A stretch of 64,000 nt of DNA. Source: Pachyseris speciosa (taxonomy: Eukaryota; Cnidaria; Anthozoa; Scleractinia; Pachyseridae). Below, in pieces: positions 32,718 to 43,500 of this stretch. Each line of letters opens with the position of its first letter. The stretch's first letter is position 1. Both the position numbers and the translations under genes were made by a program. Below the pieces are notes generated by a model that was not told where the DNA came from, ran no database searches, and saw only the letters and a list, made by a program, of their open reading frames with translations. The stretch covers positions 335,001-399,000 of the forward strand of contig JAEMWC010000232.1 of assembly GCA_016490735.1 (NCBI GenBank). The letters are read 5' to 3'.

Positions 32718-35239
32718 GTGGAAGTTGCAATGTGTATGGGGAAGTCGAAGAAGAGAATTGCAAAAGCCATGTGTTGAGTTGAAGCCACAACACAGTGAGC
32801 TACCAAGGTTATAAATGAAACAAGAGGATTAACAGGCAGGCAACACAGATTGTTCAGTAGTCCAAATATCGGTGATAAAATCACAGATATCTGTAAGCAG
32901 CGCATCCACAGTCAATACCACAAAACAAAACTTTAGGCCATATTGGCCTTCACTCGGCCTTTCAAGAGGCAATCAGAAATTCTTATTTGCTAGTTCACTG
33001 ATTCGCCTACATGGTTGTAATGTTATGACAAAGTTAGCATAACGAGATCTAAATTCCTTTCCATATTTTATTTTCACTATGGCGTCATGTTCATCATGTA
33101 CAGATAGTTGTAGCGCCTTCTCTAATGCATCGCATTTTTCAAGTACATTTAACATTGCTTGTGTTATGGATGTCTAGTAATCGACGACCCAAAAAACGAC
33201 GGCATAGAAAACCGACTACCTAGAAAATGATCCTAGGAGTTTGTGTGTCCTCTTAGGTCTGCTAGCTTGCATTAAATAACGGAGGAATTTTTTGCATAAA
33301 AAAAACTGGAATCTCGATGGAATGTGAGGAGATAAAATATTCAGCAGAGTGAAACTGTTTTACAGCTGCGGTCAAAATTACAGAGTTTAGTATGGAGCTG
33401 CCAGAGGCACAAACACGGCAGCCAGATTGGAAACATCTGGAGTTTAGTTTGGCCATGTTAAACTTTTCGTCTCACTGTTGGACTTGCAAACATTCGTATA
33501 GACACTTCTCTTAACATATTAGTTGTTCAGACCTCAAAAACACAAGGTGAATCGACGTTTTCGTGTACGTGATATGATCCAACAGGCGGCACTCTTGTTG
33601 TGAGTTGTTCTGTTATTACCCGGGCTGCGCTTCTCGCGCGGCGCCCGGGTCATAAACTACCGACGGTTCTTCTTTTTCGTCGTCGAGTATCATCCACAAA
33701 TGGCACTTCCGGCGTTTCTGCGCAAGCGCTAACTATTTTTAACAACAGTGATGCGTGTTGTCACGTATGGGAAAATGTCGATTCATCTTGTGGCTTTTGA
33801 AGTCTGAACAAACAATATGTTAAGAGAAGTGTCTATGCGAATGTTTGGAAGTTCAACGGCGAGGAGAAAGTTTTTAACATGAGTAAACTTAACGGCAGAT
33901 GGACTGCCGTGTTTCCCCGTGTCTGCTTCAGTAGACAGCGAGTAGTCTCTAATTTTGGCGACGGATTGTGGGGGCACGTGCGCGCGCGAAGTTGCGAGGA
34001 GACGCGACGCGAGGGGAGCGCCAAAAATTAGAGACTACAGACAAAAGGAGTTTGACCTTTCACGGCCGAGTGATTCGAGTGTAAATCTCATATCAACAGC
34101 AAGAATGATGCCTGTTGTCACATATCGGAAAACGTCGATTCACCTTGTGTCTTTGAAGTCTGAACAACTAATATGTTAAGACAAGTGTCTATACGAATGT
34201 TTGCAAGTTCAACAGCGAGAAGAAAGCTTTTAACATGACCAAAATTTAACTCCAGATGGACTGCCGTGTTCCCGTATCCGCTCCATTGAGATGTACATTT
34301 TGGTGAATAACTCAAGTACGGGATATCACACACCCCTGAGACTTTGACAGGTAGTTTATTTACTATTTTGCCACAATATCTCAATTTCTGGACTTAAATT
34401 TTTGAATGATAAGCGATTATATTTTACAAATGTACTAGCGTCCCTTGAAACTGTCCAGAAACGTTCCTTTCTTGTGTTTCAAATGACCCTGGATTGACGT
34501 ATTTGTAAACAGTTTCACTCTGCTAATTAATTTTCTACTCACATTTCACCGAGACTCCATTCACATTTATGCGAAAAAATCCAACATCGTTCGATAAGCG
34601 TTTCCTTTCTCAAACAATTATCCATCGAAGCGAAAACAAGTGTTCTTAGTTTTTTTTTTTTTTGGAATCAATACACTATTTTTATCATCTTGCATAACGA
34701 TAAACCTCTGTGGCCTAAAGGTCATTGTTCCTGCCTGTGACGCAGCTAACCCGGGTTCGATGTCTTTTAGTGGTATATATCACGGGCTTTATTTTTTCTG
34801 TTTCTCTTTTTCTTGTTCTTTTAGAAATATTTTTTACAAGTGTTATAATTATTGTGCTCAATGGTTGAGCTGTATTTTAGAGGAATATATGTTGATAGGG
34901 GTCTAAAGAAATAGACTCCAACACAAGCTCAACACAATGCGTCCGATGTAAGAAAGACAGACTTCCCTCTATTCTTTTGTTTAGCACTAAGTTAGGGATA
35001 CAATACTGTTTCTTGCAAGCCCGGGTTTAGGCTAATTGTAGCCTCTTGTTTTTTGTGAAGTGAGCTTTGCGGATGAAACACGAGCGAAGAAAAACGAAAG
35101 ACATCTTTAGAATCGGGCGTTCCACGGGAAGCCCGAGTAATAAAGACGAGAAAGAGAGCGCTGTTTATAGTTTTTGTTCTGAGAAGTCTCAACCTGTGAT
35201 GGACTAACAACCGAACTTGAGAGAAGTAGAAATACTCCA

Positions 35240-35700
35240 ATACACTTCATGCTGGGTATCCTTTGATGGACAAGCATCCCATTCAGGAGGAGTAGTAATA
35301 CTACTTGTCACTTGTCACTTTATGCTGGGAATGTATCACATCCAGGGGGAGTAGTAATACTCCTAGTCACTTCATGCTGGGTATCCTGTGATGGACTAGC
35401 ATCCCATCCAGGGGGAGTAGTAATACTCCTAGTCACTTCATATTGGGTATCCTGTGATGGACTAGTATCCCATCCAGGAGGGGGGGGGGGGGGGGTGGAG
35501 GTGGAGCGATGGGACACTCCTAGGGAAACTTCCAGTGGACAATTCCAGAGGGAAAGTGACACTCCTAGTCACTTCATGCTGCGTATCCTTTGACTTAGTA
35601 GTGTCTCATCTAGTGGGGAGAGGTAATACTTTCAGTAGCTCGATGCCGGTATCTTGGGATGGACTATTACTTTAGGGGAGAGTCAAAATACTCGTAGTCG
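35240..35700 (+). repeat. 66-68-bp satellite array
   Basis: Units carry CACTTCATGCTGGGTATCC, TGATGGACTAGCATCCCATC and AGGGGGAGTAGTAATACTCC at about 35,245, 35,316, 35,368, 35,436 and 35,567. One unit is disturbed by a G run at 35,478-35,496. The shorter reverse array is at 19,325-19,560. Confidence 0.85.
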
Positions 35701-35724
35701 CTTCAAGAATTGAAGAAGGAAAGG

Positions 35725-36196
35725 TCGGTACACACTAAGTAACAAGTCACAGGGACAGGTCACGTAGACAGATCGCAGCGACAATTCCGCTCGTATGACA
35801 TGCCTAATTTCATGAGAAAATACTGTTACGGCGACCAAATTGTTCCCGCGACCTGAGCATGAATTCAAACATATTTTTCAAACTTGCGATCATATGGAAC
35901 CCATAGTTCTGCGATCGAAACCGTGAGTACATTTGACATTTCCGCTGACTGAAATGTATGGCTACAGGCGGCTCAGCGATTGTTTGCGATTCTATGGAAA
36001 CAGCTCTCTTTGCGATCGTCTGCGATCGTTTGCGATCATATGGAAACCAGGCTTAATGGGAAAACGTCATTTTTCTGCCTACAGAAAAGTCGCCTCATGT
36101 GGACTTGGTAGGTGCCAAATGTCTCCCAGGCAGTGCAAAAGAGGCGGCTTATCGCAGAGACTTGTCCCTGCGACTTGTCACCTAGTGTGTCCCGAT
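35725..36196. mobile_element. MITE with GGTACACACTAAGTAACAAG termini
   Basis: Left GGTACACACTAAGTAACAAG and right GACTTGTCACCTAGTGTGTCC are imperfect inverted repeats that extend into CGCAGGGACAGGTC-like sequence. The middle has several GCGATCGTTTGCGATC-type short repeats. Target duplication not resolved. Confidence 0.5.
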
Positions 36197-36473
36197 CTTT
36201 GTACCTGAGGTTCAGTGAGTCTTATATGAAGTCCCTTCAGCACCTAACTAAACCTTTAACCCTAACCGCCCCTCGCGTATTAAAGCACCTCTATCTAAAC
36301 ATAGGGTTTTCATTCTTATTTAAAAACAAGAATGGATAAAGAATTAAACGCTGGCCACTGGAATAAGATACAAAACAAGTGGAGGATACGAGCTGGTTTA
36401 AAACCAAATGATTCGTGATATCACGTTGACTTAAAAACAATAAAATGACTCTGATTGGCCAGTTCATGTTTAG

Positions 36474-36622
36474 CACTAGCCTGTGTAGCATGGCGGGTTT
36501 GTCGAGCCGGGCGCACGAGCGGCGAAGCCGCGAGAAAAACCCGCCCCAATCTCCTCGCGGTTTTTCTGCCCTCGCCCGCCTTTATTACTTAGCAACCAAA
36601 ACCGCCATGCTACGCAGGCTAG
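36474..36622. mobile_element. Short palindromic MITE, CTAGCCTG.GTAGCATGGCGG
   Basis: TAGCCTGTGTAGCATGGCGG on the left and CCGCCATGCTACGCAGGCTA on the right, about 149 bp, GC-rich inside. A related GC-rich insert appears at 33,616-33,650. Confidence 0.7.
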
Positions 36623-36844
36623 TTTAGCAGGTGACGAACACGCGTCATGCAACCGATCGGAGGCTAAAGGCAAAGTTTTCCGGGATCCATAATCCCTAAT
36701 ATGGCTCATGGTTTGTCCAATGAATTTCAATCGAAGTTATGTTCGTTTACCACTAAGGGTTCAGTGAATTGAGGAAAGTTTAACTCAGCTCATAGAACTG
36801 CCATATCCTTAGCAACATTAAAAAGAGTTACGGGTTTCTTTCTA

Positions 36845-37512
36845 TGAGAATGAATATATAACAATCATATATTTGAACTGCGGATTTAAGAATGAATATG
36901 TGAGTGATCATCGCAGTTATGAACACTACTTAAGCAGTAGTGAAAATAAAGCCTGAAAAAAATTAGGCTTGTACGGGATTCGAATCCACTATCTTTGCGA
37001 TACCGTTGCAGTACTCTGCCAACTGAGAGCTGGTCATTTTGTTGGTTCGTACAGGAGCCCATGAATAGGAGCTTCACTCTCCCATACCAGCCCTTTGAGT
37101 CAACCTTTGCGCGTATCTTTTCTAATTTTAGAATGCTGCGGGTTTCTAAATTTGCACGCACTATGTAGAATGCCCAAGAGAAGGATCGGGACAACGCGCT
37201 CCCCACCTTTGGCCACAATTTTATTACGGATGCTTGTGTGCGGAATTTACTGGAAACAAATTTTCCCAGTAAATTGGAGCCTTCTGCAGAAAAAGCAGTT
37301 CTAAAAATAGAAAGATACGCGCAAACGTTGACTCAAGGAAACAGTGCAGATGGAGGCTCCTATTCATGGGCTCCTGGTTCGTAATATACCCGTGAGTGAT
37401 GAATATGTGAGAATGAATATATGAACATCATATATTTGAACGGCGGATTAAAGAATGAATGTGTGAGTGAGCATCACAGTTATGAACACTACTAAAGCAG
37501 TAGTTTAGGTTT
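36845..37512 (-). repeat. tRNA-derived SINE interrupted by a MITE
   Basis: 36,845-37,051 and 37,384-37,512 together are a SINE: ATATATTTGAACTGCGGATT, GTTATGAACACTACTTAAGC, and a minus-strand tRNA-like head at about 37,035-36,966 with B box GGATTCGAATCCC. The interrupting element, 37,052-37,376, has termini CAGGAGCCCATGAATAGGAG / its complement and a GTTCGTA duplication at 37,045-37,051 and 37,377-37,383. A 7-bp duplication would fit P-type or a decayed hAT-type target site. Confidence 0.75.
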
Positions 37513-38089
37513 CTTTCTAGTTGGTTGAAAGACATGCGGAGATTTCTTTGATGTCATACAGCATCCTCTTTCGTAAATAATAGGTGTGGTCACACGGGGT
37601 ACTTTTCCCCGTGGTAACTGACCCTTTTACCAGGGGAAACTGTATTCAGTGAGTGTGACCGTACTTTCCCGAGGTAAACTTCCTGTGATAAATATCCATG
37701 GATACGTCAAAAAGATCACACGAAGCGCCCATGACATGACATGGTACGAGAGCCAATCACGATGCTCCATTTGACAGCAGTAAGAAAGCGCGAAGGAAAA
37801 TTGTTTTTCTTTCGCGGGCTTCCTTCGCTTGTTCGCAAATCACAAATCGTTTGTAACCGCTTGTTACTACGGTAGACTAAAACCCAATTATGATGCACTG
37901 CGGGATGATCTACCGTGGGAAATGCCATTTACCGTGTTGTGTTGTGTGTAACTTCACCAAATGTTACAACTTGAAATCTTTTCTTGCTCCGCAGTCAAAA
38001 ACGCGCACGTGTCGTGCACGTGTTTTTTAGCCAATCCCAGAGCAGAACCAAAAACTGCAAAAGCGATGGATTATCCGGCGCACGTAATA

Positions 38090-38269
38090 GACCCTATGCA
38101 AAAATGACTGCCTTTAGATTATTCTTTTCTTTGCATTCAAAATAGCCTCACTAACCTCGTTTGGGATAACAAATTCTTTGGTATTTTTTATCTCAAAAGC
38201 GAGGTTAGTGAGGCTATTTTGAATAAGAACAAAAGAATAATTTAAAGGCAGCCATTTTTGCATAGGGTC
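38090..38269. mobile_element. Tc1/mariner-type MITE, 180 bp
   Basis: Termini GACCCTATGCAAAAATG.CTG and its complement, TA on both sides (38,088-38,089; 38,270-38,271), and arms that are complementary over about 70 bp (AAAATAGCCTCACTAACCTC). The TA target suggests Tc1/mariner. Confidence 0.85.
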
Positions 38270-38997
38270 TATGGTTAATTTAAATATTGGAATACGACAA
38301 TATCCTTCGCAATAATAAAAAGCGTTTTGTTTTTTGATTGGTTGAAAGACAAGATGGAGACTTTTCTTTGACATCATAAGGTGTTCTCCATCAATTGCGC
38401 TTGACAATCAAAATACATCAAAATTAAATCTCCCATGCAAGCTGATTATTTTCTCTTGTTACTGACGGAGCAGTCAGACAAATATTTACTTTTGATTCAA
38501 CTCCCAGTAGCCTCAAATCCTCAGTATACACTCTTACATCGAAGTAATATAAATCTCACGGTATGTCAAACAGTCACTGTTTACAAATAATCCAGTTAGT
38601 GTATAAATAATACACATTAATCAACTTCTGGCAGCGCTTTTCTGGTATAAGCGTTCATGAAGAGTTACACTTAGTCATCAGCGACGTATTTTTTCTTTTC
38701 GATCTAAAATTATAGTTTACAGTCTCGGTAATTTTATTAAACTCACCATATCGATCGAGTGTTCTGAAAAAAATAAACAGCTCACTCAGTTATAGGCGTT
38801 AATTTCAGCCTCATTATATCGCAAATCGATTTAATCACAAGCAGAGAACATAGAATTTTACGAATTTTACCAAAATTTTACCTAAAAGAAAGAATTTTGC
38901 CGAATTAAGAGCAAATTTTTTGGGGAATCGCTAAAAGAAAAATAAGTGATTTAATTGACTATAACTTTGATAACTGCGTACCGTTAAGTGTGATATG

Positions 38998-39832
38998 GGA
39001 ATGAATATGATGAAAATGATATATTTGAACTGCGGATTAAAAGAACGAATATGTGAATGATCATTGAAGTTATGAACACTACTTAACGCAGTAGTGAAAA
39101 TAAAGCCTGAAAAAAAATTCAGGTTTGTACGGGAGTCGATCCCACGACCTCTGCGATACCGGTGCAGTGCTCTACCAACTAAGCTAACACGAGCCAATTG
39201 GGAGCAGGTAATTTTGTTAGTTCGTAATAAAACCGTGAGTGATGAATATATGAAAATAATGTATTTGAACTGCGAATTAATGAATGAAGATGTCAGGGGT
39301 ACCCAGCGACCAGTGAAAGACAAGTTCCGGTAGATATCTCGTGTTCGGTGGAGGGTAGTTCGCCTTAGGCTTTCAGCGTCGATTACTTAAAGAGAGCACT
39401 CGGATTTTCGTAACTGAAACGTGGCCTAAAATATTGGCAATGTGGAAATCATGGCCCCTAAGGTTTTCGGAAAGGTCGTAATTGCTGTTTTTGGCAGTCA
39501 AAAACGTAAGCTAACATTTTCGGAAAGATAATTATTCCCCAGAAAGTTCGTGGAAAGTTCATTTCAGCTAGCATTTTCTCAAAGGAAGAATTTGTTCCCT
39601 AAAATTTTCGGGCAATATATTAAGACTTCAGTTAAGGAATCCGAACAGATCACATTTTTCTAGCTAACCAAAACATCACTTCAAACAGAGTTCAAACACC
39701 AAAAGGTACTTTAAAAATGCCTTTCTACAGCGTTTGGTTGATTTGGCTCGTTGGGTGCCCCTGAGATGTGAGTGATCGTCGCAGTTATGAACACTATACT
39801 TAACAGTAGTGAAAATAAGAGCTTTTCGTATG
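38998..39832 (-). repeat. tRNA-derived SINE interrupted by an hAT-like MITE
   Basis: 38,998-39,293 and 39,770-39,832 form one SINE (tRNA-like head on minus, about 39,195-39,125). It is split by the element at 39,294-39,763, and AATGAAGATGT|GAGTGATC is restored when that element is removed. Confidence 0.75.
39294..39763. mobile_element. hAT-like MITE with 6-bp target duplication
   Basis: Begins CAGGGGTACCCAGCGA and ends TCGTTGGGTGCCCCTG, 470 bp, flanked by AGATGT at 39,288-39,293 and 39,764-39,769. Interior has ATTTTCGGAAAG-type repeats. A second copy lies at 55,733-56,180. Confidence 0.85.
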
Positions 39833-39964
39833 TGTAAGAAACGTTTGATATGACCAATTCATGGTAACCATCTCGTTTCAGGACCCCAGTATTGCTGTGC
39901 AACTTGTCTCGTAATGACGTTGCGAGACAAGCTGCACGAAACATTGCACAGTGTAACAACGCCT

Positions 39965-40465
39965 TAAAGTGTGGCCTTTCAAATGAAATGTACTGAGCGG
40001 TACTTTCCTCAGTGTGGTGCTGTTTGTAATGCTGTACAAGGTGGTTCTAACTTTTGAGTCTGTGGATGAAATCCTAAAGTGTGACCATTCAAATGAAAGC
40101 TACTGAGCAGTACTTTTCTGTGGTGCTGTTTATTATACTGTTCAAGGTGGTTCTAACTTTCGAGTCTGTGGATGAAATCCTAAAGTGTGACCATTCAATG
40201 GAAGCTACTGAGCAGTACTTTCCTGTGGTGCTGTTTATTATGCTGTTCAAGGTGGTTCTAACTTTCGAGTTTGTGGATGAAATCCTAAAGTGTGGCCATT
40301 CAAATGAAAGCTACTGAACAGTACTTTCCTGTGGTGCTGTTTATTATGCTGTTCAAGGTGGTTCTTACTTTCGAGTCTGTGAATGAAATCCTAAAGTGTG
40401 GCCATTCAAATGAAAGCTACTGAGCAGTACTTTCCTGTGGCGCTGTTTATTATGCTGTTCACGGT
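39965..40465 (+). repeat. 106-bp satellite, about 4.5 units
   Basis: Unit: GTCTGTGGATGAAATCCTAA, AGTGTGACCATTCAAATGAA, AGCTACTGAGCAGTACTTTC, CTGTGGTGCTGTTTATTATG, CTGTTCAAGGTGGTTCTAAC. The array ends 65 bp before the start codon at 40,530. A lone decayed unit is at 4,020-4,110. The open frames through it are periodicity artefacts. Confidence 0.9.
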
Positions 40466-40529
40466 AGCTTTTGTTTTTGCAGGTTTTAGCCTATTATATT
40501 TCCGCCTTTCGCATTCGTTTCAGATCATT

Positions 40530-43500
40530 ATGGAAAATCAAAGAAGAGTACATTTTGACAGTAAAAACCGATGCTGGAGAGGGCCAGTGTTGGGAAGTGG
40601 GTCCGGTGAATCAAATGACGGACATGACGTAAGCGCTGATGAAAATTTATTTTCTTCTAGTTCACTTTGTTTTCCGCCCTGTGTCCTTTTGTAAGGTATG
40701 GAACACAGCATTGCACGTAAATTTTTATTCAGGCCAGAAAGTATTGTTTTATTGCGAGTACTTGTTAATTTCAAATTGTACGATAAGGTCTTGCGATGTT
40801 TTGCATATAGTTCATCCAACAAATCTACGAAATTTTCGAGGCCGTGCAATTTTTTTAAAGGTACATTCAATTAAATCACTCCCAAAAAATAATTTCAGAA
40901 AGTTGCAACTTACGTTTATGTGTCTTGTCGTCTGATTTCACCCATAAAAATGTTCAAATTAGCACCGAGTATGGCTGCGCTTACGTACCGTTGCCATGGA
41001 AACGTAAGATTCTCCTACGGAGTAAAATTTGGGATTAATTCATTCTCGTCCTTCGAGTCTTCGCTCCGTACCGCGCAGGCTTGACGAAACAAGCGACTCT
41101 CGAAAGATCCGATAGGTTGACGATTTTGATTGGCTTTTTCAAACAATTCAAATAAACGGAAGTAAAACAGAACTCTTACAAACTCTTACGTGGAGCTGAA
41201 CCCTAAGCATGCGCAGTTCAGCCGGAAGTCCGATATTTTTGGACTTCAAACCGGATCTTTCCGGGGTCGCTTGTTTCCCAACCGCTGGTCAAGGGGAACG
41301 GAGAGTCTGGGTGCGAGGTTAGGGATAAATTATACTTCTCTGGACCAATCAGAATTGTGTAATTTTGTTAAGTGTATTATAACAGCAAAAATAGTACCAC
41401 GAGAATCAGACGAAAGTATCCCGCATCCCTCGAGTGCCGGGGTACTCTTTCCAGCAAATAATCAATTTTCTATTGTGTTGAAGCATATTTTACAACATTT
41501 ACAACAATTTATTCAATTTCATTTATTGTACGTGCAAACCAGCTTAATGTGGTTTGAAACAAACAAGTGTTTGTGTAAAGAACCGCGGAAAAAGTTTCCG
41601 AAGCTATTAGTTTATCGAACATTTTAATTAACGTGAATTTAGCTTAGCCGAAGTATTTCCCGCAAGTGTTACCACAAGCTTTTCTGCGTGTCTTCCTAAT
41701 AAATTTAGGATCACGTCCATGTGTAACTTTCAAGCTCTGTAGCTAGCCATAGTTGTATTTGGCACAGAAACCTTACAGTCTCACAAGTATCTTACTTACG
41801 TGAACCTCGTAAAGTTGGTTACAATCGCTTGACCAACTAATTCTAGCTCTACACTCGGACACGTATTCGCCCGCCCAAGATTGTTTAGTGTCTTTGTCCT
41901 TTGTCCTTGTTCTAGAAAGGAAACCAGTAATCAGCCAATCACAGCTCAGAGCGAGCTTACTTAATCGCTAGTTTTGTGTAGTTTAGGGAGAGTTGACTGC
42001 CGGAACCGGCAGAATGGTGAGATCCTACGCAGAATAATAGAAGTGATCCTGAGAAGCCACAGTTTGCTAAATCTATCCCGCAACAATTGTATCAAGAACG
42101 AACCCACTGTCACTTCATACCGCTGCTTTTTCTTTCTAACATAATATTTACTTATCTCCTTGTTTTGAACGGTCTCCAGGGTTTGAAGCCAGCAAATCAA
42201 TCCTGCCGCTCACAGAGGGAGGCTGTCGACAAACACCGCGCCCGCATAAAAAACGCGATCAAATCCGCCTGCCTTGTGAGTGGTTTTAAGCATTCCACTC
42301 AACAATCTGTGGTACTTCTTACAGTGCTTATTGAAAGGAATGGTGTAGAAATCGTTGTTCAATAGATGGTGTGAACCTCGTTTTTTTGATTGGCCTAGAG
42401 GAGTCTGGGATTGAAGTACAGACGTCCGAGTGACATCCTGAACCGGAAGAAAGTAAAAAAATAACATATTTATTAAAATGAATAGATTCCATTTGACAGT
42501 GTGCGTGTGTGTGTGTCCCGGGGGTGCACTAAAATAACTTTTATACGGGGAGGCTCTGTTTGTTAAGTACATCATAACTAAGTGAAGTACGATCGTGTAG
42601 TCCTGAGAAGGACTGTTTGTGGTGATATTGGCTGACGTTTCGACAACCTGAGCGGACGTCATCATCAGAGTCAAGTGATTTGTGTAACGTCAGTGGGTGG
42701 TATAAGTACTCTGATCGTTGATCTGATTGGTCAACAATAACAACGCAGCTTAACTGACAGACGACCTATAATATCACGATTTCGTTGACCCACCTACCAT
42801 CTCGTGACAAAGTTGTGTGGATGGTTGTAAATGCTGCGTGTTTTAAAGGGGTACCAACCGAACTAACGCATCGTTGCTATGGAAAGTCCCCAAACCTTGC
42901 ATGTTGGAAATTCTCCCTCGAACAAAGAAGCTGTTCCACTTTGTTCTCGCGATCAGAGCGATTGGTTTTAAGATTTCCAGTCGCTTGACCGATTAATCGT
43001 AATTTCTTAGAAAGAAAGAGAAACAAGCCACCTTGGTCGATATTAAGTTGATTATCTAACTGATCTGTTGAATGTCTTTGTTAACTGACTGTCTGTCCCG
43101 TGTTGATTGATTGATTGATTGACAGGCTGTTGCCCCTCCAAAAACTCCACGCACTAGAAGTGTTCCAGTGGTCACGTGGTCACCTTCTCCAATCGAAGCC
43201 CACAGACAAAGGTAGATTACTTAAGAGTTTTTAATTGAATTTTATCTTATTTTTAAATAAGCGTCATTATCCATGTAACTGGATGAGAATTTTTATGAAA
43301 ATATGTCCTTTCATAAGGAAATCGGCATGACAACTTCTGCCATGTTTTGCTCTTTTATTTTTATTTATTACAGTGCATTTCAGGTCTTGAATTAGTAATT
43401 CTTGGCTCCGTGATTGGTTGAGTAGAAGTCATGCCACCTTGTCAACCAATCAGAAGCTAAATCAAAACCAGAGACTTGCTTACATGCATTTTCCCGCGCT

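Larger units (their letters stand above)
22915..35135. repeat. Segmental duplication, copy B
   Basis: Counterpart of 225-9,785. Private insertions are 23,095-23,316, 27,256-27,611, 30,060-30,964, 31,866-32,227 and a block of about 1.4 kb at 33,617-35,054. After that block the alignment resumes with GAAGTGAGCTTTGCGGAT (35,055; 9,688 in copy A). The inserted block contains inverted and tandem re-copies of local sequence: 33,435-33,570 recurs in reverse at 33,770-33,935 and about 34,120-34,290. Confidence 0.93.

Noticed and set aside
35240..35700. CRISPR-like array
   Set aside because: Units are contiguous satellite copies without unique spacers, in animal DNA.
40081..40694. Open frames MTIQMKATEQYFPV... 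running through the 106-bp array
   Set aside because: They repeat with the satellite and appear on the other strand at 44,442-45,019 as well. Only the part from 40,530 onward is treated as coding.
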